A DNA stretch of 64,000 nt from Perkinsela sp. pyNocScin1 (lineage: Eukaryota; Euglenozoa; Kinetoplastea; Prokinetoplastida; Perkinselidae), in assembly GCA_964019655.1 (NCBI GenBank), contig CAXHTR010000001.1:1302001-1366000 (forward strand). The letters are read 5' to 3'. The translations under genes were made by a program, and so were the position numbers. This document shows, in pieces, positions 9,266 to 17,691 of this stretch. The stretch's first letter is position 1, and each line of letters begins with the position of its first letter. Under the pieces are notes generated by a model. That model worked only from the letters and a program-made list of their open reading frames with translations, searched no databases and was not told the origin of the DNA.

Positions 9266-12200
9266 ATGTCTATCCAAACATCAAAAGCACGACTTTCATC
9301 TCATATCGCATCAAAATGGCTTACAGCCTGCACAATATATCTGCAACAAAACCAAGCGCACGTGCCATCAAGCCATGCTGAAATTCAAGGGACCTTTGAC
9401 AGGATTTTGAAAAAGTACAGAAGCCGGGGGTCCATGTTCATGCACATTCTAAAAGAATATGTTTTTGATGATAGTATGTGCGAGGAGGCGAAGTGGAAAG
9501 TCGCTACAGCACTGCTTACAAACCAGATGAAAAAAGAATCTCATTTCGATGTATGTAGCGCTCAAAATAGCCATCTCATCTTGCCTCTGGTTTACATCTT
9601 TTACCGAACTCTATCGATTCCATCCGCTGCCATTTATGATGCATACCAGAAGGCGGTCGGGTCTAATCGCTGTCTCGAGAGTGTTGAGTATACCCAGCTT
9701 CGCGTTGCCCGCCGTAGCCCCATGAGCTGTCATATTGCCTATCGCCTTCTTTCCTTGGCAGTATCCATCGAACAATTGAGCGAGCATACCCGCACTGATC
9801 TGCCGTATTATAAATTTTTAGGCGATGAGTTTTACGCATCTTTCAAGTTATGCTCGACGAAAACGATGTCTGGAGTTGAATCTCGGACCGTTTACAGCAA
9901 AGATCTCCTTCAAAAGCTTCATTACTGGACTTTCAGTCACTTTATTGCGTCATCAGACATGCCCAAGATCTCAAACGCCGTGCGAATCGCCTTTGAGTCG
10001 AATCTCCACGAGTGTCCAACCGCACATGATACCTTGAAATATTTTGGGCCAAAAGGAATTCCAAGCGCATTCTTTAACATGCAGCACGATGACATGCGAA
10101 TCCGCTTGATGCGGTATATATGTACGTACCTCTCGGGTCATGCAGGGACAGAGAAAAACGATGCACATTTTTCAAAACTTCTACCGCGGGGTTTGCACGC
10201 TGATTACATAAGAACACACTCCGACTCCTCAAAGCATCCAAGAATGATTCTGTGCGCTGGGTCCCGGGGCGAGAAGATGCACGGGTATGGAGAGACTCTA
10301 CCACTTTTCGGCAGGCTCCTGAATGTTTTCGAGCGGTCATTGAAGAGCTACTATGCCTTGCACAAATTTTATTGTCCCCAGCGTACTATCAACTTGGCTT
10401 TTGATTGGGAGCCTCTTCGGTCAGTTGCTTTAATGATATATCGCATTCTTTTGGAGAGGTATAGTTCTGGCTCTGATACTGGCTATGTTTTAGCATCTCT
10501 GTCGCACAGCTCTTCGTGGCAGATGGCCACACACTTTCTTTCCAATATCACGCGAATACACGGAAACGAGATATCAGTACGCGAGGAAGAAAAAAGCCCC
10601 GTTCTTTGCCACTCCATGTACTTCTCACTTCTATCGATGATGTGGAAGACCGAGCACATATCTGGTGGGGACAGTTTCATGAAGCGGCCCATCATCCATC
10701 GCAGCATCGTTCTTCACATGTTATCCATGCTCTATCAAGCCCGAAGGGCACCTGGTGCGGGTAGCCGTCGTGTTCCGTGCTCAGGGCTCCTCGATGTATA
10801 CCGAAATATTTTCACAATCACTGGGGATAGTTCATCAGATCGCCACGCAGTTGCCATCAACAGCACATACTCCTTCGCAAACTTTATTTTGCAGTACTTT
10901 CGATTTCGCTCTATGGATCTGTGGGCAAAATCGGTTTATATCTTTTCAACGCTCGAATCAGCAGCACCTGAAGGAGGCACGGAGATGCAATACGGGGGAT
11001 TACAGTGCAATACAAGTGTTGGTGCTCGAGAGCTCTACAAATTTGCAATGCGTTATAGCGATGGTCAAAGTGGTAGAAACACTTTTATTCGAAATATGCT
11101 CTATGAGTTCTGCACGAGCACGATCATTTTAAATCCCACAGCGCAGGGCGACCAGAGCCCACGTGGTTTTTTCTGGATGCATGACACTTTTCAGCAACTG
11201 TGGACTCACCTCAAAAATGAGCGTTCAGGTAGAACTATGGCTGAAATACCTCGCGCACACTGCATGTGCCAACGCTGGCTCAGCCAGCGCATTCGCTTCA
11301 ACTTGGAACCCATGCCAGTGGAATCAAATGAAGCCGGACCACAGTGGGTGCGTGCTTTAAAAACTCTTGATGATTTCTGTGCGAATGAGCAAGAAAACTT
11401 AACAGATAAGCATAGCTTCCTTCGCTACACGATCAATCTCGTTTTGTTTCTTTGCTTGGGCAAACTGGGCCTGGCGGGACAGAAAGTTCAGAAAATAATT
11501 GAAATCTTGCAAAGAAAACGGCAGCTAACAGCTACCCATGTGCAGCGCTTTACCTCTCTCCCATCTATCAGACAGATGGAGATCCCCCGAAGCAACTCTT
11601 TCTTTCACACCGTGAGTGTTCATGCGCTCACACCATCAATAATTTTCCTTGCTGCCACGTCTAACGTGAGCTTGATTGTACAAGAGCTTGTTCACGCGAC
11701 TTTGCTTATAGCTAGCGCAATGACAGATCACAAGGGCAGCATTCATGCGAGCTTTGCATCATCGCGGGACTTCTGGGATAAAGTGTTCCAAGGTTCTCCT
11801 CAAAACACCTATAGTATCCTTCGTGTTCTTCATATTCTTCTAACCGCACAGCGCTCTCTCGCTAAAGGCCCCGAAGTGGCGCAGAGGCGTTCGCACTGCA
11901 GGGAAGACGATGACTCACTACTGCACGCCATGAAATACTTCTTCGAATTCGCAAGGAACTTTATCGATGCAATCGTAGAGCCTTCGGGATTTCGCCTTTC
12001 AAGTGCACAAGATGTACGCAATCACCTCCAAAAGGTTTGTGGCAAACCATTCGACGTGGATGTTTCTCAAGAGGAGTATCTGGGCATGAAGACAGTGGAT
12101 TTCGATACCACGTTCGCCGTGGTTGATACAGCAAATATCATGCAATCAACAAATTTGAAAATTTTTATCGAATCGATAGCCCGCGAGAGGTCGAGCGTAG

Positions 12201-12694
12201 ATAAGCGAAGATTGAACGTGTTCATTCCATGTACCTTTCTTTATGAATTCATCACGGTTTCTTTCCAAAAGTTCAAAGGTACGGTAAAGACATCTGCAGT
12301 GTCGCATACCCAGTTTTTCAGGCATGCGCTGGACTCGCTGAAAGATCTCACGCAGCTTCCATGCGCACACGTCATGCTACTCTCTCCTGAGGCTGAGTAC
12401 ATTTTGCGCTGCCCAGTAAGTGCTATTCAGGTGAATTCAAATTCTGCGCCTTTCTCGGACAATATCTTAGTCAAGTGCGAAATTGATCATATGCTGACTG
12501 CCACTGGCCTAGGGCTACATCGGCTCCTCGAAAAGCTAAGGTGCACTAAGAATTCGTCAAAGCCTCAATGTATGCATTACAACAGCCAAAATGAGGTCTT
12601 AGTTGTTACACAAGACAAGCTCAGTGCATCAGTTGCTCTGGCGAATGGGGTTCGATGTGCCACGATGCATTATAGAATATCTTCAACGAATTGA
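9266..12694 (+). CDS. Giant helical-repeat protein with C-terminal PIN nuclease domain
   Basis: About 1,142 residues from the ATG at 9266; an upstream in-frame extension to 9122 lacks good signals, and pyrimidine/AG tracts lie between 9200 and 9260. The first 930 residues are helix-rich without a motif I recognise. The last 200 read as a PIN domain: FAVVDTANIM (Asp near 954), then FIPCTFLYEF (Glu near 994), then VLVVTQDKLSASVALANG (Asp near 1117). These are the acidic positions and helix expected of a metal-dependent RNA nuclease. The N terminus MSIQTSKARLSSHIASKW is basic and Ser-rich, consistent with mitochondrial import. Helical repeats plus a nuclease recall protein-only RNase P, but that enzyme carries an NYN-type domain and PPR motifs. 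A mitochondrial RNA-processing role is inference. Confidence 0.75.
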   Translation: MSIQTSKARLSSHIASKWLTACTIYLQQNQAHVPSSHAEIQGTFDRILKKYRSRGSMFMHILKEYVFDDSMCEEAKWKVATALLTNQMKKESHFDVCSAQNSHLILPLVYIFYRTLSIPSAAIYDAYQKAVGSNRCLESVEYTQLRVARRSPMSCHIAYRLLSLAVSIEQLSEHTRTDLPYYKFLGDEFYASFKLCSTKTMSGVESRTVYSKDLLQKLHYWTFSHFIASSDMPKISNAVRIAFESNLHECPTAHDTLKYFGPKGIPSAFFNMQHDDMRIRLMRYICTYLSGHAGTEKNDAHFSKLLPRGLHADYIRTHSDSSKHPRMILCAGSRGEKMHGYGETLPLFGRLLNVFERSLKSYYALHKFYCPQRTINLAFDWEPLRSVALMIYRILLERYSSGSDTGYVLASLSHSSSWQMATHFLSNITRIHGNEISVREEEKSPVLCHSMYFSLLSMMWKTEHISGGDSFMKRPIIHRSIVLHMLSMLYQARRAPGAGSRRVPCSGLLDVYRNIFTITGDSSSDRHAVAINSTYSFANFILQYFRFRSMDLWAKSVYIFSTLESAAPEGGTEMQYGGLQCNTSVGARELYKFAMRYSDGQSGRNTFIRNMLYEFCTSTIILNPTAQGDQSPRGFFWMHDTFQQLWTHLKNERSGRTMAEIPRAHCMCQRWLSQRIRFNLEPMPVESNEAGPQWVRALKTLDDFCANEQENLTDKHSFLRYTINLVLFLCLGKLGLAGQKVQKIIEILQRKRQLTATHVQRFTSLPSIRQMEIPRSNSFFHTVSVHALTPSIIFLAATSNVSLIVQELVHATLLIASAMTDHKGSIHASFASSRDFWDKVFQGSPQNTYSILRVLHILLTAQRSLAKGPEVAQRRSHCREDDDSLLHAMKYFFEFARNFIDAIVEPSGFRLSSAQDVRNHLQKVCGKPFDVDVSQEEYLGMKTVDFDTTFAVVDTANIMQSTNLKIFIESIARERSSVDKRRLNVFIPCTFLYEFITVSFQKFKGTVKTSAVSHTQFFRHALDSLKDLTQLPCAHVMLLSPEAEYILRCPVSAIQVNSNSAPFSDNILVKCEIDHMLTATGLGLHRLLEKLRCTKNSSKPQCMHYNSQNEVLVVTQDKLSASVALANGVRCATMHYRISSTN

Positions 12695-12988
12695 AAAATT
12701 CCACTGTAAACAGAGTGCTGTTCAATAGTCTTTTTGAGCTCTAATGGTACAACATTGGTTCTTTCAGTGTGTCAAATATACAAATGTCGGTCAAGTGCAG
12801 CTGTATCAGCATTCTTGTGCAGCTTTTTCAATGCGATGATTCGGAGTGATTTCAACGCCACCACTGACGACCTGAATTCATTCATAGAAATGTAAAGGGA
12901 TGCATTGGGTTGAAATCTCCAAGAACCATACAGTTACCTGTATGCATTATCAAACTTTGATCAATCGAGATCTGGACGCTACACTTAT

Positions 12989-13996
12989 TCAAATTGAGCT
13001 GAGAAAGCCTTTAATACCCTTCTTTGCGACTAAATGTGCTATGTCCACAGTCTGGTTTTTTGTGGACCCGCGGAGGCCATCTATGACCTTCTTCGCATCA
13101 TTTTTGCACCCATGCATATCTAAGATACGAGCCGCCCCAAGAAGAAGCCCAACTGGGTTCGAAGAATCTGTCACTGCATTGACAAGCGAGTATTTCTTTT
13201 CCGCTTCAAGGCTGCCCAGATATTCAGTGAAGTTCATGTCATTGCCTCCAGCAAGGCCTGTAAGTAATTGCTCCGCCAACGACGAGTTTGCAACGTCATT
13301 GAATATAAAGATTCCTTCATTGTCCTCAGGGTTCATGATAATTTTGCTGTATGAGCTCGCTGTTGAAATAATGTGCACCTCAACCCCTTCAGGTGTCTGG
13401 ACATGGCTCTCCATGCAGCTCTCGAAAATCTCATTTAGCTTTGAATGGCGGCTCAGATTCTTTTTGACAATGAATATTTTCTTCAATTTGCTCGATTTTA
13501 CCAACTGATTGACCTTCTCAGCAACTTTTTGAAGAGATTTCTCAACTAAGGCAATTTCTTCGGAAACATCGATGCCTTGAGCTGGGAATAGGTCAACCCT
13601 ATCTTTGACACCAATTTTCATTCCCGTAGGACTTGGAATGATAGCCCTAACTGAAAGCAGTTTTGAGCTGCTGTTCGTCCCGTGCGTGAAGACATTTTTA
13701 TAATCAGGACTTGCGTGTGCATGCATCAATCGAGGATCGACACATGCAGCGTGAAAGGCATTTGTTTCGTCGATTTCCTTGGAACCAAAGTCACATGATA
13801 ATATGTAGGAGCTCTTCTCAAACTCTGCCTTTAAAGAAGACGCAAGATCGCCTGTGCTTTGAACCTCACGAAACTTTACTTCTTTCGAAAGCGTATTGAG
13901 CTTTTTTGAAACCGCAGAGCCAAATTCGGGTTTGACAGTCGGTGATAGAAAGAAAGGAACAGACTTCGCCAACAAGCTTGAGGTGCTCCTCATCAT
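12989..13996 (-). CDS. Degenerate isocitrate dehydrogenase-like protein, mitochondrial
   Basis: About 335 residues. The fold follows NAD-dependent isocitrate/isopropylmalate dehydrogenases: a middle segment KKIFIVKKNLSRHSKLNEIF aligns with the family's KKVTAVHKANIMKL block, and the C-terminal SNPVGLLLGAARILDMHG matches the ANPTALLLSAVMMLRHL helix. The catalytic and substrate features are gone: the GDILSD motif with two metal-binding aspartates is replaced around FIFNDVANSSLAEQL, and the HGSAPDIAGK coenzyme loop is missing. The start at 13996 (MMRSTSSLLAKS) follows a TCTGTCGTTTTTTAG acceptor-like tract at 14007-14021 and gives a good mitochondrial presequence. It is probably a non-catalytic subunit or a structural protein recruited from the IDH family. 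A fast-evolving regulatory IDH subunit is the alternative. Confidence 0.72.
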   Translation of the reverse strand: MMRSTSSLLAKSVPFFLSPTVKPEFGSAVSKKLNTLSKEVKFREVQSTGDLASSLKAEFEKSSYILSCDFGSKEIDETNAFHAACVDPRLMHAHASPDYKNVFTHGTNSSSKLLSVRAIIPSPTGMKIGVKDRVDLFPAQGIDVSEEIALVEKSLQKVAEKVNQLVKSSKLKKIFIVKKNLSRHSKLNEIFESCMESHVQTPEGVEVHIISTASSYSKIIMNPEDNEGIFIFNDVANSSLAEQLLTGLAGGNDMNFTEYLGSLEAEKKYSLVNAVTDSSNPVGLLLGAARILDMHGCKNDAKKVIDGLRGSTKNQTVDIAHLVAKKGIKGFLSSI

Positions 13997-14006
13997 CAAA
14001 TAAGAC

Positions 14007-14021
14007 CTAAAAAACGACAGA
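14007..14021 (-). promoter_or_regulatory. Probable trans-splice acceptor of IDH-like gene
   Basis: On the - strand this reads TCTGTCGTTTTTTAG, ten bases before tandem ATG codons at 13996 and 13993. It supports the inner start, which gives a clean mitochondrial presequence. The function is inferred from the sequence pattern. Confidence 0.5.
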
Positions 14022-14176
14022 TTTAATATGTTTGTTCGATTTGACTTTTTGCATTCATGAACTAAATGGAGTGTCATCTCAATCAAAATGAACTATTCAC
14101 GATTTTTCGAGGATCATTGCTTCCGAGACCTTAACATTCATAATGAAGTGCTTTTTGGACGAGGAACAAGTGAGCA

Positions 14177-14491
14177 CTACATATTCAAATTTTCTTCTTG
14201 AATGCTTCCGATGAAGCTTAGTTTCTGCCCTGGTACATCCACACATTTTGAAACATCACCCAGATCTAAAGTTTTCTTACCAGCCTTAAGGGAAGTTGAG
14301 CCTTCTTTAATCGCGTCCTTTATCATCTCTTCGAGAGCTTTTGAAATGTATTCCGTCGCCTCTGGAGAAAATCTTGTCGACCTTCGCGTGGAATTTCGTT
14401 GGGATGTAGCGTTCAATCCTCCATGTTCGAGATTCTCTAAATTTCCAGTAAATTCGTGCAGGAAGCATTCGAGACCCTTGAAGAAAACCAT
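14177..14491 (-). CDS. Small histone-fold protein (TAF12-like or other)
   Basis: A 104-residue product. The central part, RFSPEATEYISKALEEMIKD followed by AIKEGSTSLKAGKKTLDLGDV, has the histone-fold layout: a long helix, a basic KKTL loop entering a beta bridge, then a short third helix. The KKTLDLGDV loop and a following PG resemble TAF12/NF-Y-type folds more than the core histones of kinetoplastids. The N-terminal 40 residues are polar and include a basic patch (QRNSTRRSTR). Such proteins pair with a second histone-fold partner in TFIID/SAGA-type complexes, replication or kinetochore complexes. No partner lies nearby. The gene is divergent from the Tfb4 gene across only 131 bp. The fold is fairly clear but the exact family is not. 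Confidence 0.6.
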   Translation of the reverse strand: MVFFKGLECFLHEFTGNLENLEHGGLNATSQRNSTRRSTRFSPEATEYISKALEEMIKDAIKEGSTSLKAGKKTLDLGDVSKCVDVPGQKLSFIGSIQEENLNM

Positions 14492-14622
14492 TTCTTGTAG
14501 TTGATAAATTATTTCTTATTTGTAGCTACATGCACGAACATGCACTCGATGCACTAAATCAAGGGCTTTCACATTTATTCTCAACATTGTTATTTTTACA
14601 AATGTAACAGTGGACCAAGCAC
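14492..14622. promoter_or_regulatory. Compact divergent strand-switch (bidirectional start region)
   Basis: Only 131 bases separate the start codons of two divergent genes, and the strand runs change from - to + here. The stretch is AT-rich with several T-runs. In kinetoplastids divergent switch regions are usually sites of bidirectional Pol II initiation; if so here, both 5' UTRs and both splice acceptors must fit in this interval. No specific promoter motif is recognisable. Confidence 0.5.
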
Positions 14623-15471
14623 ATGCGTTATATTCTAGTTCTTTATCCCGACGAAGCAGAAAAACTTCAAGGCGACTGGAATCATCACTTATTGCCTTTC
14701 AGAGAATTCTCGGAGCTTTTGTCGGTTTATACGTATTCAAGCAATACAGGAGGTAGTCTCGTTAAAGTCTTAGTGGCGAACTCGAGGAGCATCAAGTGGG
14801 TAGACCTTGCGCAAGATGATTCTAAAATTACTGAATGCATTGGAAGGAATTATAATCAAGTTTCCCATTTAAAAGCGCTTCGGAAAGCTGTTCAGAAGCT
14901 GTATTTCGATCAAAGTTCGAATAGGCCCACGAGTGGTGCTCTATGTAGAGCTCTGACATGTTGTCTCTGTATGATAAGAAGAATTTCCACAGAATTCAGC
15001 CTTAACCAAGGCTTTGGCCAAACTAGCACTGATTATCTCGATGTCCACGACATTACATGCTTGATTCCGCATATGAGTGATCTAACACTACATAAACCTC
15101 TTCTATTGAACTTAGCATACTGTTTGAAGAGAACAAATATCAAAGTTCACATTACTAAACTCTGTCTTGAAGCGAAAGAAGGTGATATGATAGGAAATAG
15201 TATTTCGTTGACGAATGTGCTGGATGAATTGGCATTTATTACGAATGGCAGCGTGAGAAGCATACGCTACATTCAATTACTGCAAAATTTTTCAAGGTCA
15301 AACAAAATTAAAGAGCATGGGCAATGTGACATGAGGTTTCGCTGTCATTGTCACTCGCGGATCATGAGCGATGGATTCTTGTGTAGCTTGTGCTATAAAG
15401 TATACTGCAGTACAGAAAATTTACATACAGAGTGCAGTCAAGGTGGGGGTGGGGATCTTAGGGCTGTTTAA
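14623..15471 (+). CDS. TFB4: TFIIH subunit p34/Tfb4
   Basis: A 282-residue product, the usual size of Tfb4 (GTF2H3). The first 200 residues fit the von Willebrand A-like domain of this subunit. The C terminus carries the diagnostic zinc-binding block FRCHCHSRIMSDGFLCSLC and then YKVYC, matching the CxC...CxxCxxxxC finger of p34. In TFIIH the subunit pairs with p44 and holds the core for DNA opening in transcription and nucleotide-excision repair; kinetoplastid TFIIH also serves the SL RNA promoter. It is the first gene of a new + strand run. The frame ends at 15471, shortly before the CLP1-like start, so the two genes are tightly packed. Confidence 0.85.
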   Translation: MRYILVLYPDEAEKLQGDWNHHLLPFREFSELLSVYTYSSNTGGSLVKVLVANSRSIKWVDLAQDDSKITECIGRNYNQVSHLKALRKAVQKLYFDQSSNRPTSGALCRALTCCLCMIRRISTEFSLNQGFGQTSTDYLDVHDITCLIPHMSDLTLHKPLLLNLAYCLKRTNIKVHITKLCLEAKEGDMIGNSISLTNVLDELAFITNGSVRSIRYIQLLQNFSRSNKIKEHGQCDMRFRCHCHSRIMSDGFLCSLCYKVYCSTENLHTECSQGGGGDLRAV

Positions 15472-15490
15472 GCTTTTAGGCGATCAGCCC

Positions 15491-17620
15491 ATGATCTTTA
15501 GTGTACTGAGTAGTTTCTGCATAGTTTTCTTAAAAAGATTCACGAATACCCTTTTTGATTCAATTCTCTCGTCAATTACATTGCATTGGTCATTAATTTT
15601 GACCTTTTTCATGCTTCCCTCAATACGATGCTTGGAGATACCATCCAAGGGTGAAATTTTCGTCCGAAATCCTTTGAAGAAAACCGAATTTCTCACCCAT
15701 GCAAGCGCATCAATCAGTTCATCTCAATCAACTTTGCCAGACTTGCCGCGCATGTACATCAGTTTCATAGTAAGCTGCTCAGCCGAAAGCACCTCCATCA
15801 ATTCTGATTCCCCAAAAAACAAGCAGAAAGTTATTGCGGTAAGCTCAGGCGTATGTTTGGAGGAAAATGAGACTTATTTTCGGCCAATTGAAGAATGTCC
15901 CTTTAAAGTCTTGAATATTATGGAAGATCAAGAGATTTACATCAGGTTCTCGATTCATTGCCCTAATTGCTCTGGCTCGATGTGGCTATTGAAGGTAAAG
16001 GAGACTGTTTTAAATCAATTCAACTTCATTGTGAGTGCAAGCTCACCCTTTTTAGACATCATATTCCCCATATTCTCCCAATTATCAAATTGGCAAGGAG
16101 TTGGCTCTAGAAATTGTAGCTATCCGATCTCGCAAAGAGCTCGATCATCAATCTATGGCTCCCGAATAAAATCCTTTTCACATCAAAATGATAGGCAGAA
16201 TATCCTTATACTTGGAGATGAAACGGAGAACTTACATGAAATCGCACGCTCTTTGATAAACCTTTCTTGTGAGAATGGCTACAGCCACTGCCATTTAGTG
16301 GACCTGGATCAATCTTATTCTGGTTCATGGTGTCTTCAAAATTCCCAAAGAAGAGCTGGTTGTTCGCTTGACTTTTATAACCACTGCATATCAGCGTACA
16401 GCATCGATGGGTCTTCTCAAAACAGAACGGACGTATGCAGTGAGAAAATGGAAATTCATCTTTACTGTGACTCGGGTGATAAGAATAACAGGTTTTCATC
16501 ATATGACCACAGCACGCACCATCTTTCACGTTTGCTTAAGAATAGGCGCAAAAACTTTGCTAAGAAAAAAAGAAAGTTAAGCGGTCACGAAGATATCCTC
16601 ATAGAAAATTCTTACATCATATTTCCCTTTCATTTATCCCAAGTTTTGGAAGACAGCATCATGCGGGATAAAGATACATTTAGTTTCGATCATCAAGATG
16701 TTGATTCGTATCAGAAGAGATTGTGCGCTATCATGAAGTGGTTCGAGATTACAACTGTGATATTCGCAGGTTCTGATGAAGCACTAGAGACTTTTCTTTC
16801 TTCACTGCACAGATATTTTCCGATGCCATCACCCATGGAAACGCCTCTCAACGATTGCGTAGAAAAGAAACCTATCCACTATCCTTTTTCATTTAGCATC
16901 GGAAGCCGCAGTGTAAATATTTTCCATGCAATGTCATTTTCAAAAAACGAACACGAGCTTGAGCTACACACGCATCAAAATGATACCCCTTTTGCAAAGA
17001 TCCTGAATAGGCCCGTATGCTTCGAGTACGATGTTTCAAAGAGGAAATTTTTAGATATCTATGCATACCAGAGCCTTTCCGCTTCAACTTGCTCCAATAT
17101 GGCCCGAAGCGATTTGCCGCTATCTCTCAGGACTTATTTTTTCGGAATGTACACTTCTTCTGAAATTGTAGGCAAAGCAGATCACTGTCACTCATGTGCA
17201 ATGTATCAGGTGAACTTGAGTGAAATCAGCACTATGTTTGTCGAACCTCATAGCATAGAGGGTAGTCATGGGGACTACTCAGTCAATGAATTCAAGAGTT
17301 TTGTCTTACCTATCATCGATCATAGCAGTTCAACAAAAAGTGAAGCACAGGTCAAACGTGATTTCCCGACGATAACGTTTTCAAGCTGTAAAAAACTTGA
17401 AAATAGCGAAGTTCATGGCATGGTTTTTGCCATTTTCCGTCGAAACCTAAGTCGAACTGAAGATGGAATCGAAGAAACCCAAAACGAGTATAACGATATC
17501 GCAGGATGGGGAATGCTCATAGCACCGCCTTCACGCCCCGAAGTCTTCTTTCTCTCCCCATTGGAGCCACCGCTGTTCGATGGAAGGTTCTTTTTCCTTC
17601 TAGTCGGAAATTCTTCGTGA
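15491..17620 (+). CDS. CLP1: CLP1-like cleavage factor protein without a P-loop
   Basis: About 709 residues from the ATG at 15491; the ATG at 15611 (MLPSIRCLEIP) is also possible, and a longer frame from 15371 would overlap the Tfb4 gene. CLP1 belongs to the mRNA 3' cleavage machinery (CF IA/CFIIm) and the related kinases phosphorylate RNA 5' ends. Family features are the strand-loop NILILGDETENLHEIARSL, then CHLVDLDQSYSG (equivalent of the VELDVGQG block), and a C-terminal domain ending GWGMLIAPP...FFLSPLEPPL, matching the LLSPCPGPLP end of CLP1. The ATP-binding loop GxxxxGKS is absent (GDETENLHE lacks Gly-Lys), so kinase activity is unlikely. Long inserts enlarge it beyond the usual 425 residues. 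Tfb4 lies upstream and tRNA methyltransferase TRM8 downstream. Confidence 0.7.
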   Translation: MIFSVLSSFCIVFLKRFTNTLFDSILSSITLHWSLILTFFMLPSIRCLEIPSKGEIFVRNPLKKTEFLTHASASISSSQSTLPDLPRMYISFIVSCSAESTSINSDSPKNKQKVIAVSSGVCLEENETYFRPIEECPFKVLNIMEDQEIYIRFSIHCPNCSGSMWLLKVKETVLNQFNFIVSASSPFLDIIFPIFSQLSNWQGVGSRNCSYPISQRARSSIYGSRIKSFSHQNDRQNILILGDETENLHEIARSLINLSCENGYSHCHLVDLDQSYSGSWCLQNSQRRAGCSLDFYNHCISAYSIDGSSQNRTDVCSEKMEIHLYCDSGDKNNRFSSYDHSTHHLSRLLKNRRKNFAKKKRKLSGHEDILIENSYIIFPFHLSQVLEDSIMRDKDTFSFDHQDVDSYQKRLCAIMKWFEITTVIFAGSDEALETFLSSLHRYFPMPSPMETPLNDCVEKKPIHYPFSFSIGSRSVNIFHAMSFSKNEHELELHTHQNDTPFAKILNRPVCFEYDVSKRKFLDIYAYQSLSASTCSNMARSDLPLSLRTYFFGMYTSSEIVGKADHCHSCAMYQVNLSEISTMFVEPHSIEGSHGDYSVNEFKSFVLPIIDHSSSTKSEAQVKRDFPTITFSSCKKLENSEVHGMVFAIFRRNLSRTEDGIEETQNEYNDIAGWGMLIAPPSRPEVFFLSPLEPPLFDGRFFFLLVGNSS

Positions 17621-17660
17621 GCAACTCATAGGTGATTTTCCAGAAGAGAGCGCGATTGAT

Positions 17661-17685
17661 TATCTGTTTGTGTTTTTTTTCGAAG
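17661..17685 (+). promoter_or_regulatory. Probable trans-splice acceptor of TRM8
   Basis: A T-rich tract containing eight consecutive T residues ends in CGAAG, with the AG at 17684-17685, seven bases before the ATG at 17692. It excludes the earlier in-frame ATG at 17632, which lies upstream of the tract. Confidence 0.5.
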
Positions 17686-17691
17686 ATTTCC

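Noticed and set aside
12900-13508. A 202-codon frame on the + strand
   Set aside because: It is antisense to the IDH-like gene, which has readable family blocks and a presequence.
15371-15490. Upstream extension of the CLP1-like frame
   Set aside because: It would overlap the last 100 bases of the Tfb4 gene, which encode its zinc finger; a start at 15491 or 15611 avoids this.
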